From JAFIEN01 sp051859505 (GTDB lineage Bacteria > Pseudomonadota > Alphaproteobacteria > Rhodobacterales > Rhodobacteraceae): DNA of 64,000 bases. Positions 1 to 8,779 of the stretch are shown piece by piece. The position numbers were made by a program, and so were the translations under genes. The notes under the pieces were generated by a model that saw nothing but the letters and a program-made list of their open reading frames with translations, searched no databases and was not told the origin of the DNA. The stretch lies in contig JBHYFN010000006.1 of assembly GCA_051859505.1 (NCBI GenBank), positions 1 through 64,000 of the forward strand. The letters are read 5' to 3'. Position 1 is the stretch's first letter; every line of letters begins with the position of its first letter.

Positions 1-2262
1 CTTTCGATCACCTCGACGGGCACGGTCGAGGGGCTGAATTACGACGGCATCCTTGCCTTCAACTCGTTGAACAGCACGGATCTGACGATCGAGGTGGCGG
101 ATGTGTTCGGCGGATTGAACGGCTATGCCGCGATCCTTGCCACCAATCAGGGCTCCGGGCTGCTCAGCATCACCTCGACGGGCGAGGTGAACGGGCGCGG
201 CTATTTCGGGATCCTCGCCGACAACACTTCTGGTGACCTCACGATCTCGGCCAACACGGTGACCGGTGGTCTCTACGGCATCTATGCCAACAACATCGGC
301 CCTGGTGTTCTGCGGGTGACGACGACCGGCCAGGTCTGGGGCATTGCCGAGACGGGCATCTTTGTAGGCAGCGACCGCAATGCGGTTGTCGATATTTCGG
401 GTCTTGTGATCGGCGGCAATGGCACGGCGATCGACATGACCGATGTGACCCGCAACGCCACGCTCGCGCTGCGGCCGGGCTGGGCGCTGGACGGGCAGGC
501 GCTGGGCTCGCCCACGCTGGAGGACAGGCTGCGGCTGACGGGCGCGGGCGTGTCGGAGCTGAACCTGGCCGAGATCGGCAATGCGACGGCGCCGAATGCG
601 ATCCTGGGCTTCGAGACCTTCCTCAAGGACGGCCCCTCGGTCTGGACGCTGAGCAATGTGCAGGCCGATGACGGCTTCCTCGATGCCGAGCTGCGCGGCG
701 GGCGGCTGGTTCTCGACAATGCGACCTTCCTGATGGATCCGGCGGGCACCGGCCTCTTCGCCATCGGCGCGGGCGGGGTGATGCAGGGGATCGGCACGGC
801 GACGGTGTCGGGCGGGGTGCAGAATGCCGGCACGATCACCATGCTGAACGGCGTTGCGGGCGATGTCTTCACCGTGACGGGCGATTACACCGGCGACGAC
901 GGCGCGCTTCGGATCGAGACGGTTCTGGGCGATGACGCCTCGGCCAGTGACCGGCTGGTGATCGGCGGCGATGCCGCGGGCACGACGGCGCTGTTCGTGA
1001 CGAACCTTGGCGGCACCGGCGCGCAGACCGAGGACGGGATCGTCGTGGTCGAGGTGGCGGGTCTCTCGGCCGAGGATGCCTTCGGCCTTGGCGCCTGGGA
1101 CTTCACGACGACCGAGGGCGAGCAGGCGCTGATCGCGGGCGCCTTCGGCTATGTGCTGCGCAACGAGGGTGACGACTGGGTGCTGAGCTCGCAGGAGCGG
1201 CCCGATGCGCCCGATCCGGATGATCCGGACACGCCGGATGACCCGGACGATCCGGGCCGCCCGATCCTGCAGCCCGGGGTTCCGGTCTACGAGAGCTTTG
1301 GCCATGTCGGCGGCAGCCTGTTGCGGATGCCGAGCCTTGACAGCCGCGACCTGGGCGCGACGCGTGGCGCCGATGGCGAGGCGCAGGTTTCGCGCGGCGT
1401 CTTCTCCGAGGGCGGCTGGGATGTGCCGCTGGGCCTGACGGCGCGGCTTGAAGGGCGGCGCGACAACGTGAGCCCCGCGCTGTCGTTCAGCAACACGCGC
1501 TTCGGCTCGGATCTGTTCAGCCTCGATCTGGGCCTGCGGCGCGAGATCGGATCGCTGGCGGGCGGCGATCTGGTTGGCGGGGTGCAGCTGAGCTATGCGA
1601 CGGCCACGGCCGACATCACGGCGCCGGCGGGCGCGGGGCGGATCGAGACGGCGGGCTACGGGCTTGGCGGCGGGGTGACGCTCTACATGCCGGACGGGCT
1701 TTATGTCGACGGTCAGGCCCGGGTGATGTGGCTTGAGAGCGACCTGTCCTCGCGGCAGCTTGGCAGCCTTGCCGAGGGCGTGGGCGGCTTCGGCTACGGC
1801 CTGTCGGTCGAGGTCGGCAAGGTGATCCCGGTGAGCGGCAACTGGACGATCACGCCGCAGGCGCAGCTGAGCTATACGCGCACCTCGCTGGACGCCTTCA
1901 CCGACGGTTTCGGCACGCGGGTCACGCCCGAGGATGTGCAGAGCCGCGAGCTCCGCCTGGGTGTGACGGCGGGCCACGAGGACAGCTGGTACGGCGGCAC
2001 GCGGGGCATGCAGAGCAGCATGATCCAGCTTGGCCTTGACGTGATCCACGAGGGCTTTGCCGAGACGCTGGTCGACATCTCGGGCACGCCGGCGAGCATG
2101 ACGGTTGACGAGCTTCGCGGCGAGATCAGCCTGCGGGGCTCCTACAGCTGGCACGACGATCGCTATTCGGTCTTCGGCGAAGTGGCGGCGGGCACGAGCC
2201 TCGACAACTTCGGCGACAGCGACACGATGCGCTATGCCGTGGGCCTCCAGATCCAATGGTAG
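1..2262 (+). CDS. Autotransporter, 3' part (passenger repeats plus beta-barrel)
   Basis: The frame is open from the first base, so the gene begins outside the window; 753 codons are present. The passenger part (about residues 1-400) is Gly/Thr/Ser-rich and repeats the pattern S-I-T-S-T-G ... G-I-L-A ... L-T-I about every 49-54 residues, as expected of a right-handed beta-helix. An Asp/Pro-rich linker (about 401-420) follows. The last ~270 residues alternate hydrophobic and polar residues and end in -GLQIQW, as in an outer-membrane autotransporter barrel with a terminal aromatic residue. Known for the family: the barrel helps the passenger cross the outer membrane. No protease or lipase motif is visible, so adhesion or surface display is an inference. 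It ends convergently with the downstream ABC operon. Confidence 0.85.
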   Translation, partial: LSITSTGTVEGLNYDGILAFNSLNSTDLTIEVADVFGGLNGYAAILATNQGSGLLSITSTGEVNGRGYFGILADNTSGDLTISANTVTGGLYGIYANNIGPGVLRVTTTGQVWGIAETGIFVGSDRNAVVDISGLVIGGNGTAIDMTDVTRNATLALRPGWALDGQALGSPTLEDRLRLTGAGVSELNLAEIGNATAPNAILGFETFLKDGPSVWTLSNVQADDGFLDAELRGGRLVLDNATFLMDPAGTGLFAIGAGGVMQGIGTATVSGGVQNAGTITMLNGVAGDVFTVTGDYTGDDGALRIETVLGDDASASDRLVIGGDAAGTTALFVTNLGGTGAQTEDGIVVVEVAGLSAEDAFGLGAWDFTTTEGEQALIAGAFGYVLRNEGDDWVLSSQERPDAPDPDDPDTPDDPDDPGRPILQPGVPVYESFGHVGGSLLRMPSLDSRDLGATRGADGEAQVSRGVFSEGGWDVPLGLTARLEGRRDNVSPALSFSNTRFGSDLFSLDLGLRREIGSLAGGDLVGGVQLSYATATADITAPAGAGRIETAGYGLGGGVTLYMPDGLYVDGQARVMWLESDLSSRQLGSLAEGVGGFGYGLSVEVGKVIPVSGNWTITPQAQLSYTRTSLDAFTDGFGTRVTPEDVQSRELRLGVTAGHEDSWYGGTRGMQSSMIQLGLDVIHEGFAETLVDISGTPASMTVDELRGEISLRGSYSWHDDRYSVFGEVAAGTSLDNFGDSDTMRYAVGLQIQW

Positions 2263-2286
2263 GCAAAGGGAACAGGACGGGCCGCG

Positions 2287-2306
2287 AGGCGCGCGAGGGC
2301 GCGCCT
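2287..2306. terminator. GC hairpin between convergent genes
   Basis: AGGCGCGC-GAGG-GCGCGCCT forms an 8-bp perfect stem with a 4-base loop. It sits between the autotransporter stop and the ABC ATPase stop, which face each other, so it could end transcription from both sides. There is no T-tract, so intrinsic termination is only inferred. Confidence 0.5.
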
Positions 2307-2308
2307 GC

Positions 2309-3370
2309 CTAGTCGGTCGTAGGGCTGTCGTCCCGCAACGGAATGACCGAGGCCTGATCCCAGGCGAGCCTGACCTCTGCGCCCTCCGCAAGCTCTGGCA
2401 GCGCCCTTTCGGGGCTGCTTGCCTTGATCTGCCGCCCCTGCCAGTCGAGGATCAGCACACCCGTCGCCCCGGCAAAGACCCGGTGCCGCAGCCGTGCGGT
2501 GATCTGGTTGGGCCCGTCCGGGGCATCTGCGGGAAGGGCCCAAAGGCTCTCTGGTCGCAGGGCGACCTTGGCGGTCGGTTGCGATCCGTCGGGCCAGAGG
2601 ACAAGGGCGCCGCAGGGCAGGCGCAAGCCGTCCGTCTCGGGCCGGCCCTCGAGGATGTTCGCCTCGCCCAGAAAGCCCGCGGTAAAGGCGTCGCGGGGGT
2701 GGAAATAGACCTCGCGCGGCGGGCCGTCCTGCACCAGCCGCCCCGCCCGCAGGATGCCGATCCGGTCCGACAGGGTCAGCGCCTCTTCCTGATCGTGGGT
2801 GACGAAAATCGTGGTAATCCCCACCTCGCGCTGGATGCGCTTGAGCTCGATCTGCATCTCGACGCGCAGGCTCTTGTCCAGCGCGCTTAGCGGCTCGTCC
2901 AGCAGCAGGACGCGGGGCCGGGTGACGATTGCGCGGGCCAGCGCCACGCGCTGTTTCTGGCCGCCCGAAAGCTGATGCGGGCGGCGGGTGCCAAGGTCGC
3001 CCAGTTGCACAAGCCGCAGCACCTCGGCCACGCGACGCGCCTCTTCGGCCCGCGAAACACCCCGCACGCGCAGGCCGAAGCCCACGTTGTCGGCCACGCT
3101 CATGTTGGGGAAGAGGGCGTAGTTCTGGAACACCATCCCCACCTCGCGCCGTTCGACGGGCACGCGCTGCACGGGGTCGCCGCCGATCAGGATCCGGCCC
3201 CGGTCGGGAAACAGGAACCCGGCGATCAGGCGCAGAAGCGTGGTCTTGCCGCTGCCCGAAGGGCCGAGCAGGCCGAAGAATTCGCCCTCAGCGAAGGTGA
3301 GCGAGATATCGGACAGCACGGTCTGGCCGTCGAAATCCTTGCCCAGCCGCTCGACCCGGACCTCGGCCAT
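2309..3370 (-). CDS. ABC transporter ATP-binding protein (PotA-like)
   Basis: This 353-residue protein is the ATPase of a spermidine/putrescine/opine-class importer. It has Walker A GPSGSGKTT (36-44), a Q-loop (VFQNYALFP), signature LSGGQKQR, Walker B LLLDEP and switch His (VTHDQEE), followed by a ~120-residue C-terminal TOBE-like regulatory domain. The start chosen is the ATG at 3370, which overlaps the upstream permease stop as TGATG; the open frame further upstream only reads through that permease. It is the last gene of the seven-gene operon that begins at 8698, so its substrate should match the catabolic enzymes encoded there. Confidence 0.93.
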   Translation of the reverse strand: MAEVRVERLGKDFDGQTVLSDISLTFAEGEFFGLLGPSGSGKTTLLRLIAGFLFPDRGRILIGGDPVQRVPVERREVGMVFQNYALFPNMSVADNVGFGLRVRGVSRAEEARRVAEVLRLVQLGDLGTRRPHQLSGGQKQRVALARAIVTRPRVLLLDEPLSALDKSLRVEMQIELKRIQREVGITTIFVTHDQEEALTLSDRIGILRAGRLVQDGPPREVYFHPRDAFTAGFLGEANILEGRPETDGLRLPCGALVLWPDGSQPTAKVALRPESLWALPADAPDGPNQITARLRHRVFAGATGVLILDWQGRQIKASSPERALPELAEGAEVRLAWDQASVIPLRDDSPTTD

Positions 3371-4143
3371 CAGCGATCCCCCCCGAAGCGGAAGAAGCGC
3401 GAGACGAGGAACATCAGCAGCATCGAGGCCAGGATGATCAGGGTCGAGACGGCGTTGATCTCGGGGGTAAAGCCCTTGCGGATGGCGGTGTAGATCAGGA
3501 CGGGCAGGGTCGTGTCGCCGGGTGTGGCGAGGAAATAGGACACGACGAACTGATCGAAGGACACCGCGAAGGCGAAAAGCGCGCCCGCCACGATGCCCGG
3601 CGCGATCCAGGGCAGGGTGATGCGTCGGGTCACGGTCCAGGCGCCCGCGCCAAGCGACCGGGCCGCCTCTTCCAGCACCGGGTCGAGTGTCCGCAGGCGC
3701 GCCGCGACGACGACGATGACGTAAGGGATCGCCAGCGCCACATGGCCAAGGATCAGCGCGGGCGTGCCGCGCCCGATGCCGACCGAGAAGAAGAAGATCA
3801 GCATCGCGGTGCCGGTGATCAGCCAGGGGATCGCGATGGGCGGGAACAGCAGGATCTGCAGCACCCGCTTGCCCGGAAAGTCGAACCGCCACAGCGCGAT
3901 GGCGGCGGCGGTGCCAAGGGCGGTGGCGATTACGGCGGTGGCGCTGGCGATGATCAGGCTGCGGGCGGCGGCGGCCTGCATCTCGGCATTGGCCGATAGC
4001 CGCGCGTACCAGGTCGTCGAGAATTCGAACGGCAGCGCGTAGAAGGGCGAGGCGTTGAACGACATCAGCGCCATGACCGCGATGGGCAGGTAAAGGAACA
4101 CCAGCACCGCCCCGAGGAAGGCTCGGCCAAGGACCGCACTCAT
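3370..4143 (-). CDS. ABC transporter permease (PotC-like)
   Basis: A 257-residue inner-membrane permease with about six hydrophobic segments. The cytoplasmic EAA loop that docks on the ATPase is visible as EEAARSLGAGAW...PWIAPGI. The ATG at 4143 overlaps the upstream permease stop by four bases (ATGA), which fixes this start against longer open-frame options. It is the second of two permeases, which should form a heterodimer as PotB and PotC do in E. coli. Confidence 0.92.
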   Translation of the reverse strand: MSAVLGRAFLGAVLVFLYLPIAVMALMSFNASPFYALPFEFSTTWYARLSANAEMQAAAARSLIIASATAVIATALGTAAAIALWRFDFPGKRVLQILLFPPIAIPWLITGTAMLIFFFSVGIGRGTPALILGHVALAIPYVIVVVAARLRTLDPVLEEAARSLGAGAWTVTRRITLPWIAPGIVAGALFAFAVSFDQFVVSYFLATPGDTTLPVLIYTAIRKGFTPEINAVSTLIILASMLLMFLVSRFFRFGGDR

Positions 4144-5000
4144 GTCTGCGCCTTTCGCAGCATGGGCACGGCCAGCGCGAGGCAGGCCAGAACGACGGCC
4201 AGCAGGATGAAGGACAGCGCCGCCCCGAGCGGCCAGTTGAAGACGGCGGTGAACTGGTCCTCGATCACCGTGCCGTAGAAGGTGCCCGCCGCCCGCCCGC
4301 CAAGGATGCGCGGCTCCATGAACGACCCCACGACCGGCACGAAGACCAGCACCGCCCCCGCGATGATGCCCGGCGCGGCCAGCGGCAGGACGATGCGCCA
4401 CAGGATCGTGCCCCAGCGCGCGCCCAGCGACCGGGCCGCCTCGATCAGCGAATCGTCGAGCGCCTGAAGGGAAAGGTAGGTCGTCAGGATCACGTAAGGC
4501 AGGTAGGAGTGCACCAGCCCGATCACCACCGCCGGATAGCTGAACATCAGGTTCAGCGACACGTCGAACGGCAGGACGGCGTCAAGGCCGCGTTCAAGGA
4601 TGCCGTTGCCGCGCAGAAGGATCGCCCAGGAAAAGACGCGGACCAGCGAGTTGGTCCAGAAGGGCAGGATCACCAAGAGAAACAGCGCCTCGCGCCAACG
4701 GCCGCGGATCATCTTGGCCAGCACCCAGGCGCAGGGAAAGCCGATCAGCACGCAGAGGGCGGTGACGACAAGGCCCAGCTGGATGGATTTCCACAGAAGG
4801 CCCCGGTAGAGCGGCCGGTCGAGGAAGGCGCGGTAATGCTCCAGAGAAAAGACCGGGGTCGAGCCGTCGAAGGGGGCCGAGGACAGGACGCTGAAATAGA
4901 GCATCGCCGACAGCGGCAGGAACACCGCCGCTGTCAGCCAGAGATAGGCCGGCGAGATCAGCCCCGCGATCTGGACGATATCGCGCCGGGCAAGGGCCAT
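4140..5000 (-). CDS. ABC transporter permease (PotB-like)
   Basis: A 286-residue permease with a long N-terminal hydrophobic segment and a periplasmic stretch before the core membrane domain. The EAA motif EAARSLGARWGT...PLAAPGI is clear. It starts four bases after the stop of the substrate-binding protein (5005) and overlaps the next permease by ATGA. The family imports polyamines, opines and related compounds; the exact substrate cannot be read from this subunit. Confidence 0.92.
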   Translation of the reverse strand: MALARRDIVQIAGLISPAYLWLTAAVFLPLSAMLYFSVLSSAPFDGSTPVFSLEHYRAFLDRPLYRGLLWKSIQLGLVVTALCVLIGFPCAWVLAKMIRGRWREALFLLVILPFWTNSLVRVFSWAILLRGNGILERGLDAVLPFDVSLNLMFSYPAVVIGLVHSYLPYVILTTYLSLQALDDSLIEAARSLGARWGTILWRIVLPLAAPGIIAGAVLVFVPVVGSFMEPRILGGRAAGTFYGTVIEDQFTAVFNWPLGAALSFILLAVVLACLALAVPMLRKAQT

Positions 5001-5004
5001 GGAC

Positions 5005-6039
5005 CTATTGTGCCTTCAGGTCCTGCCACATCTCGAGATAGGCCCGGCGATCCTCGTCGCTGACGGGCTGCATGAACTGCACCCGCGCCACGACCTCCGC
5101 GTCGCCAAGGACCGCGCGGTTGAAACTGTCCTCGGGCAGGGCGGCCGCAGCGGCGGCATTGGCCGAGGCGGGGGCGCCGTCCTCGGCCCAGCGAACGTAG
5201 AACTCCGGGTCGATCATCCAGTCGATGAAGGCAATCGCGGCCTCGACATTCTCCGACCCCGACGCGACCGACAGCCCGTCAAGCCAGCCGATCGCCCCTT
5301 CCTCGGGCACAACGAAGGCGACGGGCAGGCCCATGCCCATCGCGCGTTCGGCCGATCCGCTCCAGTAGCTGCCCACGACGAAATCGCCGGCGGCAAGGAA
5401 CTGGTTCCAGTCGTTCTCGGACGACCAGAAGGTGGTGATCTGCGGCATGAGGGCGGCCAGCGCCTCGCGCACCGCATCCATGTCAGAGATGGCGTTGATG
5501 TCCTGCCCGGTGGCCAGCGCGGCAAGCTGCACCGCCTCGAGCGCGTCATCGCGGATCGAGATCTTGCCGGCAAGCGCCGGATCCCACAGCACCTCCATCG
5601 AGGTGGGCAGGTCGTCGAAGGCCCCGGCATTCACGGCAAGCGCCGTCAGGCCCCAGGTCCAGGGCACGCCATAGACCGCGCCGTCATGCGTCAGGTCGGC
5701 ATTGGTGACCATGTTGGGGGCAAGATCGGCGAAGTTTTCAAGGGCCGAAGTGTCGATCGCCTGGATCAGCCCTTCTTCGCGCGCCTGGGGCGTGAAGGCG
5801 GAATTGATCATGACCACGTCATAGGCGCCGGGATTGGTGCGCAGCTTGGTCAGCATCTCCTGTTCCGAGTTGAAATAGTCATGCACGACGGTGACGCCGG
5901 TCGCCTCGGCAAAGGCGGCGATGGCCCAGGATTCGTCCGTGCCGTAGCCGTTCCAGTTCAGCACGCGGATCTGGTCGGCAAGGGCCGGGGTCGTCAGCGC
6001 GACAAGGGCTGTCGTCAGGGCAAGCTGTCTGTGGATCAT
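5005..6039 (-). CDS. ABC transporter substrate-binding protein (PotD/SBP class)
   Basis: A 344-residue periplasmic binding protein. Residues 1-21 form a Sec signal peptide with an Ala-x-Ala cleavage site (TPALA-DQ). The mature start IRVLNWNGYG is typical of the PotD-like group, and the aromatic-rich motif YDVVMINS and later tryptophans resemble this family's ligand site. The ATG at 6039 is preceded by GGAGG at good spacing, whereas the longer open frame upstream lies inside the kinase gene. It sits between the PfkB kinase and the two permeases, so the ligand may be a ribosylated or amine-bearing compound (inference). Confidence 0.92.
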   Translation of the reverse strand: MIHRQLALTTALVALTTPALADQIRVLNWNGYGTDESWAIAAFAEATGVTVVHDYFNSEQEMLTKLRTNPGAYDVVMINSAFTPQAREEGLIQAIDTSALENFADLAPNMVTNADLTHDGAVYGVPWTWGLTALAVNAGAFDDLPTSMEVLWDPALAGKISIRDDALEAVQLAALATGQDINAISDMDAVREALAALMPQITTFWSSENDWNQFLAAGDFVVGSYWSGSAERAMGMGLPVAFVVPEEGAIGWLDGLSVASGSENVEAAIAFIDWMIDPEFYVRWAEDGAPASANAAAAAALPEDSFNRAVLGDAEVVARVQFMQPVSDEDRRAYLEMWQDLKAQ

Positions 6040-6040
6040 G

Positions 6041-7015
6041 TCATCCTCCGTCTGGTGGCGCGGCCGGGGCCGCATTGGCGGCAAGAAAGGCGTCAAGCTC
6101 GGCCCGGGTCGGGGCCGTCGCGGGGCCCGGGCGGGTCGTCGAAAGAGCGGCGGCCACATTGGCGCGCAGGGCAGCATCGCGCGGCGACAGGCCGTCCGCA
6201 AGGCCCGCGATGAACCAGCCGGTATGCGCGTCACCCGCGCCGTTGGTGTCGACCGCCTGCACCGGCACCCCGGCCAGATGGTCGGGCGGAGTGTCCTCTG
6301 TGGCAAGGATGCAGCCCCCGGCCCCCAGCCGCACCAGCGCCCCGCCCCGCCGCCCGCGCGCGAGTGCCGCCGCGCGTGCCCGGGGTGTGGTCTGGGGCGC
6401 TGACTTTGGCACTGTCTGGAGGTCAAGGCGCGCCGCCTCGTCAGCATTGGCGGTGATCCAGTCGGCCCGACCGATCACGAGGGCCAGAAGGTCGGGCGGG
6501 ATCCTGTGCACCACCGGGGCCGGATCGAAGACGAGGGTTGTCGCCGCCTCCAGCCCCGCCAGCCACGGGGCGAGCGCCGGCCCGCTACCCGGATAGGCAA
6601 GCGCATAGCCCGACACCAGAACGAAGCCGACGCCCGACATGTCGAGCCCTGCAAGATAGGCGCTGTCCAGCTGTCCGTTGGCGCCGTCACCGCCGATGAA
6701 GGTCCGTTCGCCGCTCTCTTCGACAAGGACAGAACACAGCCCCTGATCCATACCCGAAAGGCGCTCTCTCGGGCAGGCGATCCCCTCGTCCCGCAGGGCA
6801 TTGGCGCAAAGATCCGCGAAAGGGCCGGTGCCGAGCCTGCCGCCAAAGCGCACCACCATCCCCGCGCGCCGGGCCGCGACCATCGCGTTGAAGCCACCGC
6901 CCGGCGTGACGGTGGTCGCGTGGACGGCGGCCTCTTCTCCGGCGCTGGGCAGGGCGGTGATGCGGTGGACGATATCCACCACGATGCCCGACATTTGCAG
7001 CAGCACCGGTGTCAT
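6041..7015 (-). CDS. PfkB-family carbohydrate kinase
   Basis: A 324-residue ribokinase-like sugar or nucleoside kinase. The N-terminal glycine motif is PGGGFNAM (38-45), and the C-terminal signature DTNGAGD (256-262) carries the catalytic Asp and anion hole. The start overlaps the upstream ADP-ribosylglycohydrolase stop by ATGA (7012-7015), so translation is probably coupled. In E. coli, yegV (PfkB) and yegU (ADP-ribosylglycohydrolase family) are likewise neighbours beside a nucleoside transporter gene. Phosphorylation of the sugar released by the glycohydrolase is the simplest role, but this is inference. Confidence 0.9.
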   Translation of the reverse strand: MTPVLLQMSGIVVDIVHRITALPSAGEEAAVHATTVTPGGGFNAMVAARRAGMVVRFGGRLGTGPFADLCANALRDEGIACPRERLSGMDQGLCSVLVEESGERTFIGGDGANGQLDSAYLAGLDMSGVGFVLVSGYALAYPGSGPALAPWLAGLEAATTLVFDPAPVVHRIPPDLLALVIGRADWITANADEAARLDLQTVPKSAPQTTPRARAAALARGRRGGALVRLGAGGCILATEDTPPDHLAGVPVQAVDTNGAGDAHTGWFIAGLADGLSPRDAALRANVAAALSTTRPGPATAPTRAELDAFLAANAAPAAPPDGG

Positions 7016-8058
7016 CCGCGCGCCCGTCCCTGTCCCCGCTCCCGGCGCAGGGTCAGAAGGCCATCGACAAGCGGGCCGATGTCGAGCGGATTGACCCTTC
7101 TGATCACGTCGATCCTGTCGGCGGGCAGGGCCGCGGCACCAGCGCAGGCCCCGCCCATGCCGCCGGCGATGGCGCCGATCGTATCGGTATCGCCACCGAT
7201 ATTGGCGGCCAGAACCGTCGCCTGCGCCGCATCGCCGCCTGCCATCCGCAAAAGGCCAAAGGCCGCCGGAACCGCCTCGCGCGTTGCGACGCTGGTGCCG
7301 GTTGCCTTGGCAAAGGCGGCAAGCGGTGCCCCGGCATCGGCGAGCGTAAGCGCCGCCTCGATCCGCGCCTCGATGTCGCGGGCGCCGACCCTTGCACCGC
7401 GCAGCGCACCTTCGCGGGCCGCGGCACGGGCCAGCGGCACGGCCGTCCCGAAGTCTGCGCCCGCGATACCGGCGCTGATCACCGCGGCGACCGCGGCCGC
7501 GCCCGAGATCGCCTCGGCCGTGTTATGGGTGATCCGCGCGGCATCCTCGACCGCGTCCAGCAGGTCCGTCAGGGGCTCGGGCGGTGTCGCAATGGCAACG
7601 GGTGCGATGCGCATCGCGGCTCCGTTCGTCGTGCCCTCACGGCCCGACTCCGCCGGATCGGCCCCGCCCAGAAGCGAGGCCAGAGCGCGTTTGGTCGAGG
7701 GGCCAAGCAGATCGTGCAGGCCGCGCGCCTGAACATCGGCCTCCCACTCCAGCAGATCCTCGGCCCAGGCCTTTGGATCTATCCTGCCGCCCCCAAGGAG
7801 GAGCCTGCGACCCAGCAGCAGGGTCTGTTCCGTGTCATCCGTCACCTGCCCGGCCCGCAACCCGTGCGAGACCGGATGATCGGGAAAAGGCGCGATCAGG
7901 GTGTCGATCCAGCCATATCGGCTGGCGATCTCGGCGGCGGAAAGGGTCTGGCCCGGCATGCCCATCGCATCCCCCAGGGCCACCCCCAGCAAAGCGCCCA
8001 GGGCGCGGTCCCTGATCCCGTTGCCTGTGGCATCGAAGGGGAAGGCCCGCCCGGTCAT
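7012..8058 (-). CDS. ADP-ribosylglycohydrolase-family protein
   Basis: 348 residues with the family's metal-binding signatures: GALLGVALGDA near the N-terminus, TDDTEQ (73-78), NGAAMRIAP in the middle and GGDTDTIGAIAGGMGGA (288-304), which supplies the di-magnesium ligands. The family hydrolyses N- or O-ribosyl bonds; DraG and ARH3 are known members, but many bacterial homologues act on small molecules. The ATG at 8058 is four bases beyond the upstream stop at 8063. Its place between a cysteine hydrolase and a sugar kinase in a transporter operon argues for small-molecule catabolism rather than protein de-ADP-ribosylation. No nitrogenase genes are nearby that would suggest DraG. Confidence 0.9.
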   Translation of the reverse strand: MTGRAFPFDATGNGIRDRALGALLGVALGDAMGMPGQTLSAAEIASRYGWIDTLIAPFPDHPVSHGLRAGQVTDDTEQTLLLGRRLLLGGGRIDPKAWAEDLLEWEADVQARGLHDLLGPSTKRALASLLGGADPAESGREGTTNGAAMRIAPVAIATPPEPLTDLLDAVEDAARITHNTAEAISGAAAVAAVISAGIAGADFGTAVPLARAAAREGALRGARVGARDIEARIEAALTLADAGAPLAAFAKATGTSVATREAVPAAFGLLRMAGGDAAQATVLAANIGGDTDTIGAIAGGMGGACAGAAALPADRIDVIRRVNPLDIGPLVDGLLTLRRERGQGRARG

Positions 8059-8062
8059 CCGG

Positions 8063-8698
8063 TCAGCCCTTCCTGTCGCCCGGCGCGGCAAGCCCCTCTG
8101 CCGGCCAGTTGTCCAGGATCGCCGCGACCGGGGCAATCTCGACCTGAAGGTCGAAGCGGGCGCGCAGGATGGCAAGCGCGGCCTCGTGCATCTTCGGTTC
8201 GGCACTTGTCATCGCGTCTTCCGCGAGGATCACCCGCAGGCCAAGATCAACCGCCCGAAGTGCCGTCGAAAGGATGCAGACATCGGTTTCGATCCCGCTG
8301 AGGATCAGGGCCTCGATCCCGCGCTTCCTGAGGAAGGGTTCGAAGGCGTCGTTGTCGAAGACCGAGAAACCGGCCTTCTCGAACACCGGCGCCTGCGGCG
8401 CGAGGTGGCGCAACGCCTCAAGAACTTCAAGCTGGCTATCGGGAAGGCTCTGCCGCGTCACCGCGGACCAGACCCGGTAATAGCCTTGCCACTGGCCAGG
8501 CGCATCCTCTGGCCGTTGGGGCGGCATGAAACGGGCAAAGGCCGTGCTGGCGGGGCGGTGCGCGATGAGGGCGGTGCAACCGGGCAGGATGCTGTCAAGC
8601 GCGTCGACCCTCCAGGGGCTGGCGCCGGTGAACAGCGGCTGCATGTCGATCACCAGGTGCAATGCGCCTGTCACGGGTCCGAAACGCAGGTCAGACAC
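8063..8698 (-). CDS. Isochorismatase-family cysteine hydrolase
   Basis: 211 residues with the family's Asp-Lys-Cys triad: D18 (LVIDMQ), K108 (VFEKAGFS) and C141 (ETDVCILST, after the cis-peptide region). Relatives hydrolyse amides, ureido groups or isochorismate. The Asp-Trp-His metal motif typical of true nicotinamidase PncA is not visible, so nicotinamidase activity should not be assumed. It is the first gene of the operon running to 2309 and probably cleaves a carbamoyl or amide group of the imported compound or its aglycone (inference). Confidence 0.85.
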   Translation of the reverse strand: MSDLRFGPVTGALHLVIDMQPLFTGASPWRVDALDSILPGCTALIAHRPASTAFARFMPPQRPEDAPGQWQGYYRVWSAVTRQSLPDSQLEVLEALRHLAPQAPVFEKAGFSVFDNDAFEPFLRKRGIEALILSGIETDVCILSTALRAVDLGLRVILAEDAMTSAEPKMHEAALAILRARFDLQVEIAPVAAILDNWPAEGLAAPGDRKG

Positions 8699-8779
8699 GG
8701 CTTCCCCCTTGGCAATGGCCTTCGGCGCTTTGCCTTCCTGTCCAGTAGCCGTCAGATCCGCAGCCGCGTCAATGCGGCC

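Noticed and set aside
8063..8698. Nicotinamidase (pncA) call for the isochorismatase-family gene
   Set aside because: The metal-binding Asp-Trp-His motif typical of nicotinamidases was not found, so only the family is assigned.
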